Shown: positions 7,600 to 16,546 of the stretch, one piece after another
Position numbering within the stretch: position 1 is the stretch's first letter
Layout of the letters: each line of letters opens with the position of its first letter
Assembly (NCBI GenBank): GCA_016235065.1
Contig: JACRMB010000005.1
Coordinates: forward strand, 182,733-246,732
Reading direction: 5' to 3'
DNA from: Actinomycetota bacterium
GTDB taxonomy: Bacteria > Actinomycetota > Thermoleophilia > BMS3ABIN01
Length of the DNA stretch: 64,000 bases
Translations under genes and position numbers: made by a program
The notes under the pieces: model-generated
What the model was told of the DNA's origin: nothing
Databases searched by the model: none
Seen by the model: the letters and a program-made list of their open reading frames with translations, nothing else

Positions 7600-9064
7600 A
7601 GCGCTCGGTGAGCTGCAGGATAGCCGCCTCGAGCCTCGCTGTACTTTCCTCACGGCCGAGCATGGCCAGGGTCTCGAACATCCCAGGAGTTATCATCTTG
7701 CCGCTGACGGCGATGCGGATCGGTTGCAGGAATTTTCCCAGCTTCAGTTCCATTGCGTCAGCTTCCTGGCGGAGCCGCTCTTCAATACTTTCAAGGTCGT
7801 AGGCATCAAGAGACTCCAGGGCTTCAATGGTATGCTCGAGCACCGTCGTGGCTTTTGCATCCTTCAGCAGCTTGCCCAGGGCTTTTTCCTCGAATTCCAG
7901 GGGCAGGAAAAAGAAATCAGTGAATACCGCGAAGTCGGCCAGCGTCTTCATCTTCTCCTGGACCAGTGGAACCAGGTCTGCGACCGTAGGCTTGCCATCG
8001 GCGCCAGGAAGGCCTTCCAGCCTGGTTCCTTCCAGAAATTCGGTGATGCGAGATGCCAGCTCAGCTTCTTCCATCTCCCGGATATAGTGTCCGTTCATCC
8101 AGAGGAATTTTTCACTGTCGAAAACAGAAGCTGTGTTGCCCACGCGCTCCAGGGAGAACTTCTCGATTAGTTCATCGACGCTGAACAGGGTGGTCTCGCC
8201 GTCGAAACTCCATCCCAGAAGCGCCAGATAATTACAGAGCGCCTCACGGACGTAACCCTGGTTCCTGAACTCTTCTACCGCTGAGGCGCCGTGACGCTTT
8301 GACAATGGCGTCTTGTCAGGCCCCAGTATGAGCGGCAGGTGGCCGTATGCCGGCGTCTTCTCCCCCATGGCCTCCAGTAGCATGATCTGCCGGGGAGTAT
8401 TGGGCAGGTGGTCGTCACCGCGAATAACGTGGGTGATGCCCATGCGGGCATCGTCAACGGCGACCGCAAAATTGTAAGTTGGAATTCCTGAGGAACGGAC
8501 CAGGATAAAATCACCGATCGTTGAGTTTTCGAACTGGACGTCGCCCTTGATCGTATCTCTGACGACAGTGAAGCCATCCTCGGGCGTGCGCAGACGTATC
8601 ACCGGCAGCCGGCCCTCAGCCTCCATCCCCACTGTATCTGCAGTGGAAAGACTGCGGCAACGGCCGTCATAGACGACGTCGCGGCTTTTCTGCCTGGCGG
8701 CTGCCCGTGACGCTTCCAGCTCTTCAGGCGTGCAGTAGCAGCGATAGGCCTTGCCGGCATCAAGAAGCGACTCGGCCGCTTCACGGTAGATGTCCATGCG
8801 CTCCATCTGGCGATATGGGCCGAACTCGCCACCAGTCTCCGGGCCTTCGTCCCAGTCGAGGCCAAGCCAGCGCAGGCTGCTGATGATCTGGCGAATGGAC
8901 TCATCGGTTGAACGGGAGAGGTCGGTATCTTCGATGCGCAGAACAAAACTGCCACCCTGGCCACGGGCGTACAGCCAGTTATACAGGGCCGTACGAGCTC
9001 CGCCGACATGAAGGTGGCCCGTCGGGCTGGGAGCGAAGCGCACACGAGGTTTACTATCGTTCAT
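7598..9064 (-). CDS. gltX: Glutamyl-tRNA synthetase (GluRS)
   Basis: 488-residue class I synthetase that charges tRNA-Glu. HIGH-type motif PSPTGHLHVGGARTA lies near residue 9, the tRNA acceptor-binding insertion follows, the KMSKS-type loop is LSKRHGA (~250), and the all-helical bacterial anticodon-binding domain is C-terminal. The start at 9064 has GGAAGG 8 bases upstream; the frame extends to 9088 without family similarity. Because a separate GlnRS is present, this enzyme is expected to be a discriminating GluRS (inference). A zinc-binding Cys cluster between the halves (CYCTPEE... C) is partly visible. Confidence 0.95.
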   Translation of the reverse strand: MNDSKPRVRFAPSPTGHLHVGGARTALYNWLYARGQGGSFVLRIEDTDLSRSTDESIRQIISSLRWLGLDWDEGPETGGEFGPYRQMERMDIYREAAESLLDAGKAYRCYCTPEELEASRAAARQKSRDVVYDGRCRSLSTADTVGMEAEGRLPVIRLRTPEDGFTVVRDTIKGDVQFENSTIGDFILVRSSGIPTYNFAVAVDDARMGITHVIRGDDHLPNTPRQIMLLEAMGEKTPAYGHLPLILGPDKTPLSKRHGASAVEEFRNQGYVREALCNYLALLGWSFDGETTLFSVDELIEKFSLERVGNTASVFDSEKFLWMNGHYIREMEEAELASRITEFLEGTRLEGLPGADGKPTVADLVPLVQEKMKTLADFAVFTDFFFLPLEFEEKALGKLLKDAKATTVLEHTIEALESLDAYDLESIEERLRQEADAMELKLGKFLQPIRIAVSGKMITPGMFETLAMLGREESTARLEAAILQLTER

Positions 9065-9134
9065 GCGGCCTGCCTTCCTTTTCATCAAATGAGAGTCTGA
9101 TTTTATCAGCGTTTCCGGGAATGTGTTCTTCCAT

Positions 9135-9168
9135 AAAAAAGAGCCCGATTGAATAACCGGGCTCTTTT
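9135..9168 (-). terminator. Terminator of the NlpC/P60 gene
   Basis: On the minus strand, AAAAGAGCCCG and CGGGCTCTTTT form an 11-bp stem with a 10-base loop, followed by a T-run. It lies ~20 bases after the stop of the peptidase gene. Confidence 0.85.
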
Positions 9169-9187
9169 GATTGCTATTTGTGATCTC

Positions 9188-10333
9188 CTAGAGCCTGCAT
9201 GCTCCTGCGTATGAACCGCCTGAGCTGACCGAGCCAACCTGGACCACGGTACCCTCGAACGGGGCGTGGATCATGCTGCCGCCGCCGATGTAGATACCAA
9301 CATGGCTCATGTAGCCTCCGCCTCCGAAGAAGACCAGGTCGCCAGGCTGCAGTTCCGAATAATCAATCGGGGTTCCGGCTGCATACTGGGCCGTGGCTCC
9401 GTGAGGAAGGCCAATGCCGAGCTGAGCGTAAACATACATCACCAGGCCGGAGCAGTCGAATCCTGACGGATCAGCGCCGCCCCAGACATAAGGCACTCCA
9501 AGATACTGCATGGCGATCCCTACTGCGCCACCCGAAGTGGATGGATTCGCGGGGCCGACGAAACCGCCGCCGCCACCGCTGTAGCCGCCATCGCCTTCAC
9601 TGGCGGCTGCCGCCTGGGCATCCAGAGCCGCCTGCTGAGCCGCGGCCTCCTGTGCCTGCAGCGAGGCGATCTCGCCCTCGATGCTGCCGAGCAACTGCTG
9701 CCTCTGTCCCAGACCGGATTCGATATCCGCCTTTTCGGCGGTTACCTGCTCAAGCAGGGTCGACTGGGTCGCCATGTCGCTGTCGAGCTGGACCTGGGTC
9801 TCCTCGACCTGCTGCTTTAGCTGCTTGACCTGCTCGAGGTCGTCACGATCCTGCTCGCCTACCTTGGTAAGCATGTCGAACTTGGTCATGAAATCGTTGA
9901 GGTCGCTGGTCTCCATGAGGACTTCCATCATGTCCACCTGGCCGTTACGGTAGATCTTGACTACACGGGTCTCGAGCCGGGACTGCATCTCGCCCAGCCT
10001 CACTGTAGTCTCATCGAGTTTGACCTGGTTCTCAGCGATATTGCTTTCTATCAAAGAAAGCTGATAGTTGGCGTTGTTGTACATCTCTACTTTTACTTCC
10101 AGCTCGCTGTTGAGACTTGCGATCTCACTGCGCACCGATTCAGCCTCTGTTTGCCTGCTGGATATATCACCCGCGGGGTCTGCATCCGCTATGGCAGCCG
10201 AAATCGACATATATAACGCGAGTGCTAGAGGGAGGCTGATTACGAAGACGCTGAGTCTTCCGAGGATTGTTTTAGGGGTTACTTTGAAGAGGTTACTACT
10301 TGCAACGAATAATGGCTGTAACTTAAACCTGAT
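9188..10333 (-). CDS. Secreted NlpC/P60 endopeptidase with coiled-coil N-domain
   Basis: Cell-wall gamma-D-glutamyl-diamino-acid peptidase of the RipA/PcsB type. After a signal peptide comes a ~170-residue coiled coil, an Ala/Gly-rich linker, and a C-terminal NlpC/P60 domain with Cys in DPSGFDCSGL, His in SHVGIYIGGG and a following His in HAPF. The first in-frame ATG (10210) begins MSISAAIADA and would cut the signal peptide in half. Upstream codons encode a basic n-region and hydrophobic core (RLSVFVISLPLALALYMSIS), and AAAGGAGG lies 8 bases before an ATC codon at 10333. No ATG, GTG or TTG is in frame between the upstream stop and 10210. I therefore extend to ATC 10333; the conservative CDS is 9188-10210. 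Confidence 0.85.
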   Translation of the reverse strand: MRFKLQPLFVASSNLFKVTPKTILGRLSVFVISLPLALALYMSISAAIADADPAGDISSRQTEAESVRSEIASLNSELEVKVEMYNNANYQLSLIESNIAENQVKLDETTVRLGEMQSRLETRVVKIYRNGQVDMMEVLMETSDLNDFMTKFDMLTKVGEQDRDDLEQVKQLKQQVEETQVQLDSDMATQSTLLEQVTAEKADIESGLGQRQQLLGSIEGEIASLQAQEAAAQQAALDAQAAAASEGDGGYSGGGGGFVGPANPSTSGGAVGIAMQYLGVPYVWGGADPSGFDCSGLVMYVYAQLGIGLPHGATAQYAAGTPIDYSELQPGDLVFFGGGGYMSHVGIYIGGGSMIHAPFEGTVVQVGSVSSGGSYAGACRL

Positions 10334-10401
10334 GTTATTCGCCTCCTTTAGGACGTCTACTGGCGTCGGTCAGTTGGCTTCTATTACTCAAAACCTTGTG
10401 A

Positions 10402-10430
10402 ACCTTACCAAGGCATAAAATGGAAGTCAA
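10402..10430 (-). promoter_or_regulatory. Promoter of the NlpC/P60 gene
   Basis: On the minus strand, TTGACT (10425-10430), a 17-base spacer and TAAGGT (10402-10407). It lies ~70 bases before the proposed ATC start and supports an N-terminus upstream of the ATG at 10210. Confidence 0.5.
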
Positions 10431-10495
10431 ATCAGAAGGGGTAAAAATGACCATATTTCCGCAAATTGCGGGATTTTTATAGGGAAAAGCCCCTA

Positions 10496-11560
10496 TCAAG
10501 TAGTGAAATATTCCCTGATACCGGCCAAAATCGCCTCAGATTCTCGCCTGACGAGTTCTGCAGGATCCAGTCCCGCAAGGCCAGGACCATCCATAAATGA
10601 TGGCTCCACCATGACAGCGGTCATGCTTGTTTCCCTTAAAACAGCATAATTCCGCCCCAATGCGGGAATCGCGGGCACCTGAAGCTCCCGGGAAAGGCTT
10701 TCCAGGATATGCTGCGCCAGCAGGCTGCCGGCTTCGGAGAAATATCCCTGGCGGCAGAAATAATAGGCAGCGGCAGCCTGGGCGTCTCCCTCCGGCAGGA
10801 AATTGTGATGGATGCTGATGAATATGTCGGCGCCGGCTGAATTGGCCAAGGCGGGCCGTTCATAAAGGGGCTTTGCATGGTCTCCATCCCTGGTGAGGAT
10901 GACTTTCGAGCCCAATCCTTCCAGAGCCCTGGCGAGCTCCAGAGCCACCATCAGGTTCAGCTCTTTCTCTTTCATGCCCGATGGAGCTACCGCACCTGAT
11001 TCATCGCCACCATGCCCGGGATCGATGGTTATTGTCAGATCCGCCAGTGACCTGCCGGCGGCATAGCCCCCGTTGCGGTCAGGGATCTTGGCCTCGGTGG
11101 AATGAGGTTCTCCGTCCTTGGTGACTTTTGCCATTATCCTGAGAACTGAATCGTCGACCATCCCGTCCATCACCAGGCCGGAATTCTTCTGGAAGTCAAG
11201 CACAGCCCGCTCGGTGAGGTCACCGAAAATCCCGTCCTCGGGGCCTGCGTTGAATCCGAGGCAGTTCAGCGAGCGCTGCAGCACGAGTACATCGGCGCCC
11301 CGAAAAGGCGGGATGCGAAGATAGAGCAGACGCTCGCCGGCCTTGTAACCGGCCTCAACCAGTTCGCACCAGGTGTTCTCAGCAACGACGCCATCGGCGA
11401 TCAGCCCACTCTCCTGCTGGAACAGGAGGATAGCCGAGTGGGTATCTTCACCGAAATAGCCATCAACGCCATCGGTGCCGACATCGTAGCCGAGGCTGCA
11501 AAGCCTTGACTGGACGTCCAGCACTTCTTTGCCTCTGTCACCGAGCTTCAGGATTTTCAC
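10496..11560 (-). CDS. N-acetylmuramoyl-L-alanine amidase with two peptidoglycan-binding domains (CwlM-like)
   Basis: 354 residues. Two PG_binding_1 repeats occupy ~1-140 (KILKLGDRGKEVLDVQSRL; VLVLQRSLNCLGFNAGPEDG), followed by an Amidase_3 domain from ~175. The zinc and catalytic residues expected for Amidase_3 are visible: His in IDPGHGG, Glu in KEKELN, His in SIHHN and Glu in MVEPSF. There is no signal peptide or membrane segment, which matches mycobacterial CwlM, a cytoplasmic regulator of peptidoglycan precursor synthesis, rather than a secreted hydrolase. Unlike a pure regulator, the catalytic set looks intact. It sits 108 bases after thiD on the same strand and may read through from the thiamin operon. 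Cytoplasmic location is inferred. Confidence 0.85.
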   Translation of the reverse strand: MKILKLGDRGKEVLDVQSRLCSLGYDVGTDGVDGYFGEDTHSAILLFQQESGLIADGVVAENTWCELVEAGYKAGERLLYLRIPPFRGADVLVLQRSLNCLGFNAGPEDGIFGDLTERAVLDFQKNSGLVMDGMVDDSVLRIMAKVTKDGEPHSTEAKIPDRNGGYAAGRSLADLTITIDPGHGGDESGAVAPSGMKEKELNLMVALELARALEGLGSKVILTRDGDHAKPLYERPALANSAGADIFISIHHNFLPEGDAQAAAAYYFCRQGYFSEAGSLLAQHILESLSRELQVPAIPALGRNYAVLRETSMTAVMVEPSFMDGPGLAGLDPAELVRRESEAILAGIREYFTT

Positions 11561-11668
11561 GCGAACCAGCCTCTTTCAGAGCAGAGAACGGCGCTTCGCA
11601 CACGCGCCTGGATGTAAAGGTTAATTGTTGGGCAGCCCAGGTTCAACCCGGCCGGGGATATTTCTGTT

Positions 11669-12502
11669 TTAACCAGGATGTGGAAGCCGCGGAACCTGCA
11701 TGCCTCTTCCGGGAGAAACCGCTGCGGAGACAGCGTCCTCTACCAGGCGTTTGGCCATCACTACCGATTCATGGACGTCATTGCCCATCGCCAGGTAAGA
11801 TGTGGCGGCGGCGGAGAAAAGGCATCCGGTGCCGTGGGTCTGAGCACCGCCACCAATACGAGTGCCCGGCAGCGAGCGCATGGTCGAACCGTCGAAGAGA
11901 TAATCGACCGGAGCTCCCGGCCAGTGGCCTCCTGTAACACAGGCAGCCCCTGCTCCGGCGGCAACCAGCGCCCTGGCTGCGTCCATAGCCCCGGATTCGC
12001 CGGTGATACCGATGCCGGTCAAGGTGACCGCCTCGTCGATATTAGGTGTCACCAGGGTACATTGGGGAAGCAACACGCTGATCAGCCGCCTGACGCTTTC
12101 CTTCTTCGACAACATCGTACCGCTGGTGCTGACCAGCACAGGATCAACCACCAGTTTCCCCAGCACACCGGCAGCCGCAAGTCGCGAAACCTCTTCTATG
12201 GCTTCGACTTCGGGCATCATGCCAGTCTTGGCTGCCGTCACGGTGAAATCAGCGATAATCGAACTGAGCTGGGCTTTCAGCTGGACTGGAGGCACCGGAT
12301 ACATAGCCTGTACACCCAGGGTATTCTGGGCCGTCAAGGCAGTGACCGCGCTCAGGCCATATAGACCCAGGTGGTCGAAGACCTTGAGATCCGCCTGGAT
12401 GCCGGCACCGCCGCCAGGGTCAGAACCGGCGATGGTAAGGACATTCGTCAAAGGATGTACACTCATGATGCCGGATTCAGGCACCGAGATTCCCTGAGCC
12501 AT
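11669..12502 (-). CDS. thiD: Hydroxymethylpyrimidine/phosphomethylpyrimidine kinase
   Basis: Ribokinase-fold enzyme that phosphorylates HMP and HMP-P to HMP-PP for thiamin synthesis. Visible motifs are the N-terminal [18 protein letters not shown], the middle [14 protein letters not shown] and the C-terminal anion-hole/catalytic region [12 protein letters not shown]. The length (277) is normal, and there is no fused ThiE or ThiN domain. An internal ATG at 12466 ([10 protein letters not shown]) is an alternative start. It is the last thi gene of the operon, 24 bases after thiL. Confidence 0.93.
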   Translation of the reverse strand: MAQGISVPESGIMSVHPLTNVLTIAGSDPGGGAGIQADLKVFDHLGLYGLSAVTALTAQNTLGVQAMYPVPPVQLKAQLSSIIADFTVTAAKTGMMPEVEAIEEVSRLAAAGVLGKLVVDPVLVSTSGTMLSKKESVRRLISVLLPQCTLVTPNIDEAVTLTGIGITGESGAMDAARALVAAGAGAACVTGGHWPGAPVDYLFDGSTMRSLPGTRIGGGAQTHGTGCLFSAAATSYLAMGNDVHESVVMAKRLVEDAVSAAVSPGRGMQVPRLPHPG

Positions 12503-12526
12503 ATAGACCGCGACGTATGGGACACA

Positions 12527-13516
12527 TCAGTCACGGGATATGAAATGTTCGTATCCGTGGGATGGCATATCCCGGCCGGACCCATCACTGCCGACGAGTC
12601 TCACTCCAAATTCCCGGGGCATGATCTCGCCTATCAGGGCCACCTGAAGGCCGGCGGCATGGGCGATGACTTCCTTGACCTGTCCGGCGATGCTCCCTGG
12701 CAGGGTGAACAGCAGTTCGTAATCCTCGCCGCCTGTCACCATCATCGATTCGCGGTCCCAGCCGAAGCGGGTACAGGCCTCATCGAGCTGTGCTGAGGAA
12801 GGAAGTGAACCGGGTTCGATCATGGCCCCCACTCCGCTTTCCTCACATATATGCCTGAGATCACTGGCAAGGCCATCGCTTATATCAGTCATCGAAGTGA
12901 CTCCTGTTTCCACTGCGGCAAGACCGGCACTGATGCGAGCAGCGGGCTCGATAAAAGCGGCGGCGAGCTCCGGATAGGCACCGGCCTCGCCTTCCCTGAT
13001 GAGCCGCATTCCGGCCGCTGCGCTGCCAAGATTTCCTGTGACCAGTATCGAGTCGCCGACAGCTGCTCCTGACCTCAGGATAGCCGCGCCCGCCTCGATG
13101 GAACCGCCCACGGATACACTCACGGTCAGCGCCCCCATCGAAGCGGTAGTATCGCCGCCGACCACCGAGACTCCAGCTTCGCTGGCAAGGGCAGAGAATC
13201 CGCGAGCGATCTCGAGGATATATTCGATCTCAGTCTCCGGAGGACAGGCGATTGACAAGAGGGCGTAATGAGGTGTAGCTCCCATCGCTGCGATATCGCT
13301 GAGATTGACCGCGAGGCATTTGCTTCCGAGTTGACTGGGGGTCTGCCACTGTTTCTGAAAATGGACCCCCTCGAGAAGGAGGTCAGTGCTCCAGACTGCC
13401 TGCCTCCCCTTGGGACAATCGAGGACGGCAGCGTCATCACCGATGCCCACCAGCACCTTCGGTCCTGCAGCTGCGAAGAGTCTGCGCAGCTCCCTGAGTA
13501 GCGCTTCCTCTCCCAC
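12527..13516 (-). CDS. thiL: Thiamine-monophosphate kinase
   Basis: Phosphorylates thiamin phosphate to the active cofactor TPP. The PurM-like ATPase fold is indicated by VGIGDDAAVLD, STDLLLEGVHF, VNLSDIAAMGA, SVVGGDTTAS, DISDGLASDL and TGGEDYELLFT. The frame is open back to 13609, but that part lies inside thiC and is not ThiL-like. I use the GTG at 13516, which is 8 bases after the thiC stop and gives the usual ~329 residues. Confidence 0.93.
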   Translation of the reverse strand: MGEEALLRELRRLFAAAGPKVLVGIGDDAAVLDCPKGRQAVWSTDLLLEGVHFQKQWQTPSQLGSKCLAVNLSDIAAMGATPHYALLSIACPPETEIEYILEIARGFSALASEAGVSVVGGDTTASMGALTVSVSVGGSIEAGAAILRSGAAVGDSILVTGNLGSAAAGMRLIREGEAGAYPELAAAFIEPAARISAGLAAVETGVTSMTDISDGLASDLRHICEESGVGAMIEPGSLPSSAQLDEACTRFGWDRESMMVTGGEDYELLFTLPGSIAGQVKEVIAHAAGLQVALIGEIMPREFGVRLVGSDGSGRDMPSHGYEHFISRD

Positions 13517-13524
13517 GCCGCCGA

Positions 13525-14838
13525 CTAGCAACCCGAGATCTCTCCCTCCCGGACACCCAGGTGATCTGAAACCAGCTTCATGGCGCACAGGTCGCCACAC
13601 ATGCTGCAACCATCGACTGAGCCACTATGCCTGTCTTCGTAAGTCGCGCGTGCTGTCTGCGGATCGATAGCCAGCGATATCTGCATGTCCCAGTCAAGGC
13701 TCTTGCGGGCTGCGGCCATCTGCCGGTCCCAGTCGAGAGCGCCGGGTATGCCTTTGGCGATATCAGCAGCGTGCGCTGCAATGCGCGAGACGATCACTCC
13801 CTGCCGGACATCGCTCGACGTAGGCAATCCCAGATGCTCGGCAGCGGTCACATAACAGAGGAAGTCAGCTCCGGCGGAACCTGCGATAGCGCCGCCAATA
13901 GCGGCAGTGATGTGATCGTATCCTGGCGCGACGTCCGTAACCAGCGGCCCCAATACGTAAAACGGGGCTCCTCCGGTTAGTTTTTTTGCGAGCCTGACAT
14001 TCGCCTCGATATCCTGCATCGGCATGTGGCCGGGCCCCTCGATGATAGTCTGAACGCCGGCTTCTCGTGCCCGCGAGGCAAGTTTGCCCAGGGTGATCAG
14101 CTCGCTGAACTGAGCCCTGTCGCTGGCATCCGCCAGGCAGCCAGGCCTGAGGCCGTCACCGAGGCTTAGTACGACATCCCACCGTGCCAGTATTTCCAGC
14201 AGGCGGTCAAAATCCTCGAAAAATGGATTCTCCCGGTCATGATGGAGCATCCAGGCGATCATGAAGGCTCCGCCGCGGCTGACCACATCCATAAGCCTGC
14301 CCTGCGCCTGTAACTCGTCGATCGCCGAACGCGTCAGCCCGGCATGGATGGTCATGAAATCCACGCCTTCAGCCGCCTGGCCTTCGATCGTGGCCATCAG
14401 GGAGTCGGCATCCATGCTTACCATGCTGCCGGATGAATCACGGGCGGCAACAGTCGCTTCATAGATGGGAACCGTGCCGAAGGGGATATCACAGGCGGAA
14501 AGCAGGGCTCTCCTTAGCGACCCTACATCACCGCCGCAGGACAGATCCATGACCGCGTCGGCTCCCGCCTGGATAGCGGCTTCCAGCTTACCTATCTCGT
14601 CATCAAGTGAAACAGCCTCACTCGAAGCGCCGATATTGGCATTGACCTTGGTTCTGAGTCTGTTGCCGATGCCGGTCGGCCTGGTCTTCCTTCCAGAGTT
14701 CGCTGAAGGGATGACGGTTTTACCCGACAGGATATCTCCTGCAAGGACCTCGGCACTGATCTGCTCTTCCTGCGAGACAGTCAGGACTGATTCAGGAATA
14801 TTGCCATCGGCCAGAAGCTGGAGCAGGGTCGGTTTCAT
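13525..14838 (-). CDS. thiC: Phosphomethylpyrimidine synthase (radical SAM)
   Basis: Converts aminoimidazole ribotide to HMP-P using SAM and a [4Fe-4S] cluster. The 437 residues correspond to the short ThiC form without the long N-terminal extension. Diagnostic stretches are NANIGASSEAV, MDLSCGGD, GVDFMTIHAG, SLGDGLRPGC, IIEGPGHMPM, PLVTDVAPGYDHIT and the C-terminal cluster motif CSMCGDLC. The spacing of that motif is CX2CX3C, one residue shorter between the last two Cys than the CX2CX4C of E. coli-type ThiC. The ATG at 14838 overlaps the thiE stop (TGATG), so the two are translationally coupled. Confidence 0.95.
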   Translation of the reverse strand: MKPTLLQLLADGNIPESVLTVSQEEQISAEVLAGDILSGKTVIPSANSGRKTRPTGIGNRLRTKVNANIGASSEAVSLDDEIGKLEAAIQAGADAVMDLSCGGDVGSLRRALLSACDIPFGTVPIYEATVAARDSSGSMVSMDADSLMATIEGQAAEGVDFMTIHAGLTRSAIDELQAQGRLMDVVSRGGAFMIAWMLHHDRENPFFEDFDRLLEILARWDVVLSLGDGLRPGCLADASDRAQFSELITLGKLASRAREAGVQTIIEGPGHMPMQDIEANVRLAKKLTGGAPFYVLGPLVTDVAPGYDHITAAIGGAIAGSAGADFLCYVTAAEHLGLPTSSDVRQGVIVSRIAAHAADIAKGIPGALDWDRQMAAARKSLDWDMQISLAIDPQTARATYEDRHSGSVDGCSMCGDLCAMKLVSDHLGVREGEISGC

Positions 14839-15500
14839 CAAGCACCCCTGCTTCCGGCTGCGCGCGCGACTCGGGCCCTGGCCTTGTCCAGCTCATTTCT
14901 AAGCTCTGCGGTTGCCGCAACCATGTCGTCAGCCATCGCCACGGCGCCTATGAGCGCTACGCCGTCAGCGCCCGCCTCTATGCATTCGGCCAGGTTTCCC
15001 GCATCGATTCCGCCGATGGCAATAACAGGCACGTTGACCACAGCTTTCACCTTGGCGATGCGCTGCACTCCCACAGGCGGCTTTCCGGGTTTGTTGATTG
15101 TGGAGAAAATGGGTCCTACGCCGACATAGCTGGCGCTCTCCTGCTCGGCCTTGATCGCCTCGTCATGCTTGCTCGTGGACTTGCCTATGATCAGCGAGTT
15201 GCCCAGCATGCGCCGGGCGGATGGCACAGAGATATCGTCCGGACCAACATGAAGCCCCTCAGCTTTGGATGCCATGGCTATACCGACATGGTCGTTGATG
15301 ATCAGCGGGATGCCGGCGTCGAGAGTCAACTTATGGATGGCGGTCGCGATCTGCAACGCCTGCCCCATCGGGCGTTTTTTCACCCGCAACTGGATGGCGG
15401 TTGCCCCGCCTTCGATAGCCGCAAGGGCAACGTCATAATGATCCCGCCCTAGTTCGGGTAGTGATTGAGTTACGATATATAATCCGAAATCAACTTTCAT
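14838..15500 (-). CDS. thiE: Thiamine-phosphate synthase
   Basis: TIM-barrel enzyme joining HMP-PP and thiazole phosphate to make thiamin phosphate. Motifs: GATAIQLRVKKRP, PLIINDHVGIAMASKAEGLHVGPDD, IIGKSTSKHDEA, YVGVGPIFSTINKPGKPPVG and VPVIAIGGIDAGN. The length of 220 is typical. The first codon overlaps the stop of a small upstream ORF (ATGA), and the last overlaps thiC. It belongs to the TPP-riboswitch operon. Confidence 0.95.
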   Translation of the reverse strand: MKVDFGLYIVTQSLPELGRDHYDVALAAIEGGATAIQLRVKKRPMGQALQIATAIHKLTLDAGIPLIINDHVGIAMASKAEGLHVGPDDISVPSARRMLGNSLIIGKSTSKHDEAIKAEQESASYVGVGPIFSTINKPGKPPVGVQRIAKVKAVVNVPVIAIGGIDAGNLAECIEAGADGVALIGAVAMADDMVAATAELRNELDKARARVARAAGSRGA

Positions 15501-15640
15501 TCAGCACTGTCTTTCGTCAGTCGCCTGAAGAACTCCTCGTGTCTGGGGCAGAATTCGACAGTTTTTACAGTTGCCGCCTTACGGAGCCGCAACTGCCGGT
15601 GAAGCCTTCGTCTCGAATCGTACATGTACCAGGCAGTCAT
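15497..15640 (-). CDS. Possible 47-residue protein coupled to thiE
   Basis: A short ORF begins at ATG 15640 (MTAWYMYDSRRRLHRQ...) and its TGA overlaps the thiE ATG in an ATGA arrangement. It fills most of the 183-base gap between thi4 and thiE. The product is strongly basic in its first half, with one Cys and a KTVEFCPRHEEFFRRL end. I recognise no family. No clear Shine-Dalgarno precedes it, so it may be a leader-type or chance ORF. The exact overlap with thiE is the main argument for it. Confidence 0.3.
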   Translation of the reverse strand: MTAWYMYDSRRRLHRQLRLRKAATVKTVEFCPRHEEFFRRLTKDSAE

Positions 15641-15683
15641 CGGCAAATGAGTCAGCAAGCTGCAGTTTGCAGTTATGCAATAG

Positions 15684-16481
15684 TCAAGATACGGCGACTT
15701 TTTCCGGGAACATCTCCAGGACTACTTCCGCGGCCCGCTTGCCTGACAGCAGCATACCCCCGAAGGTCGGACCCATCCTTGGCAGGCCATATGCTGTCGA
15801 GACCGCCATCCCGGTGATCACGAGGCCGGGCATGAATTCCCCTGTATGTTCGACCAGCAGATCTTCGGAGCGTTCTACCCACATGGCACCGAATCCAACC
15901 GTCTTTGCCAGCCCACGCTTTTCCAGGATTGAGAGGACACAGGCGTCATGACCAGTCGAATCGATCACTACCTTGCATTCGATGGCAACGGGATCGACGC
16001 AGGTGATCTGCCGCGGCAGCGACTGGATCGGAGTCCAGTTGATGACAACCCCTGCCACACGGTTGCCTTCCCGTAGCACGACATCCTCGAACACGGTCAT
16101 GTTGGCGAATTTCACGCCCGCGTCGCAGGCTGCGGCGATGAGTTTGGAACAGGCGTGCGGACCATCGGCGACGAACAGGCCTTCCTGTGGTTCCTCGTAT
16201 GGTATGCCCAGTTCGTCGAGCACTTCCTGGGCTGGAGCGCGGAATGTCACCTTGTTCATCAGGTACCCGCCGATCCAGAAACCGCCGCCGATGTAGTTGT
16301 TCCGTTCGATGATCAGGGTCTTGAGCCCCTTTGAGGCAAGTTCCCTGCCTGCCATCAGTCCGCTGGGGCCACCGCCTATGATGATCACATCGCTTTCCAC
16401 ATACTCATCGAACTGCTTCATGAAGCCGCCGACTATCGCCCGCGTCACATCTTTCTCGTCTACCGGATGAAATAGAGCCAT
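15684..16481 (-). CDS. thi4: Thiazole synthase of the Thi4 family, Cys-type
   Basis: Makes the thiazole half of thiamin from NAD and glycine. The 265 residues show a dinucleotide-binding [17 protein letters not shown] (~34-50), [28 protein letters not shown], and the active-site loop [10 protein letters not shown] with Cys161 at the position of yeast Cys205 and methanogen His176. DSTGHDA and [16 protein letters not shown] follow. A Cys there is the feature of single-turnover Thi4s that donate their own sulfur. The start at 16481 has AAGGA close upstream; earlier in-frame codons lie in the riboswitch terminator. No thiG, thiS, thiF or thiO is in the operon, so Thi4 appears to replace that route. 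Confidence 0.9.
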   Translation of the reverse strand: MALFHPVDEKDVTRAIVGGFMKQFDEYVESDVIIIGGGPSGLMAGRELASKGLKTLIIERNNYIGGGFWIGGYLMNKVTFRAPAQEVLDELGIPYEEPQEGLFVADGPHACSKLIAAACDAGVKFANMTVFEDVVLREGNRVAGVVINWTPIQSLPRQITCVDPVAIECKVVIDSTGHDACVLSILEKRGLAKTVGFGAMWVERSEDLLVEHTGEFMPGLVITGMAVSTAYGLPRMGPTFGGMLLSGKRAAEVVLEMFPEKVAVS

Positions 16482-16499
16482 GGATGTTCCTTTCGTAAT

Positions 16500-16530
16500 G
16501 AAAAAGGCCGCGCCAACGCGTGGCACGGCT
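16500..16530 (-). terminator. Riboswitch-controlled terminator before thi4
   Basis: On the minus strand, GCCGTGCCA-CGCG-TTGGCGCGGC (one G-U pair) is followed by TTTTT. It lies directly between the TPP aptamer and the thi4 start, which is the layout of a transcription-terminating riboswitch. Confidence 0.85.
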
Positions 16531-16546
16531 CATCCATGGTGAGAGT

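Noticed and set aside
12515..12530. Third ATGTGTCCC box (minus strand) between thiL and thiD
   Set aside because: Only nine bases match, without the second box at the right spacing; chance expectation in 64 kb is near one.
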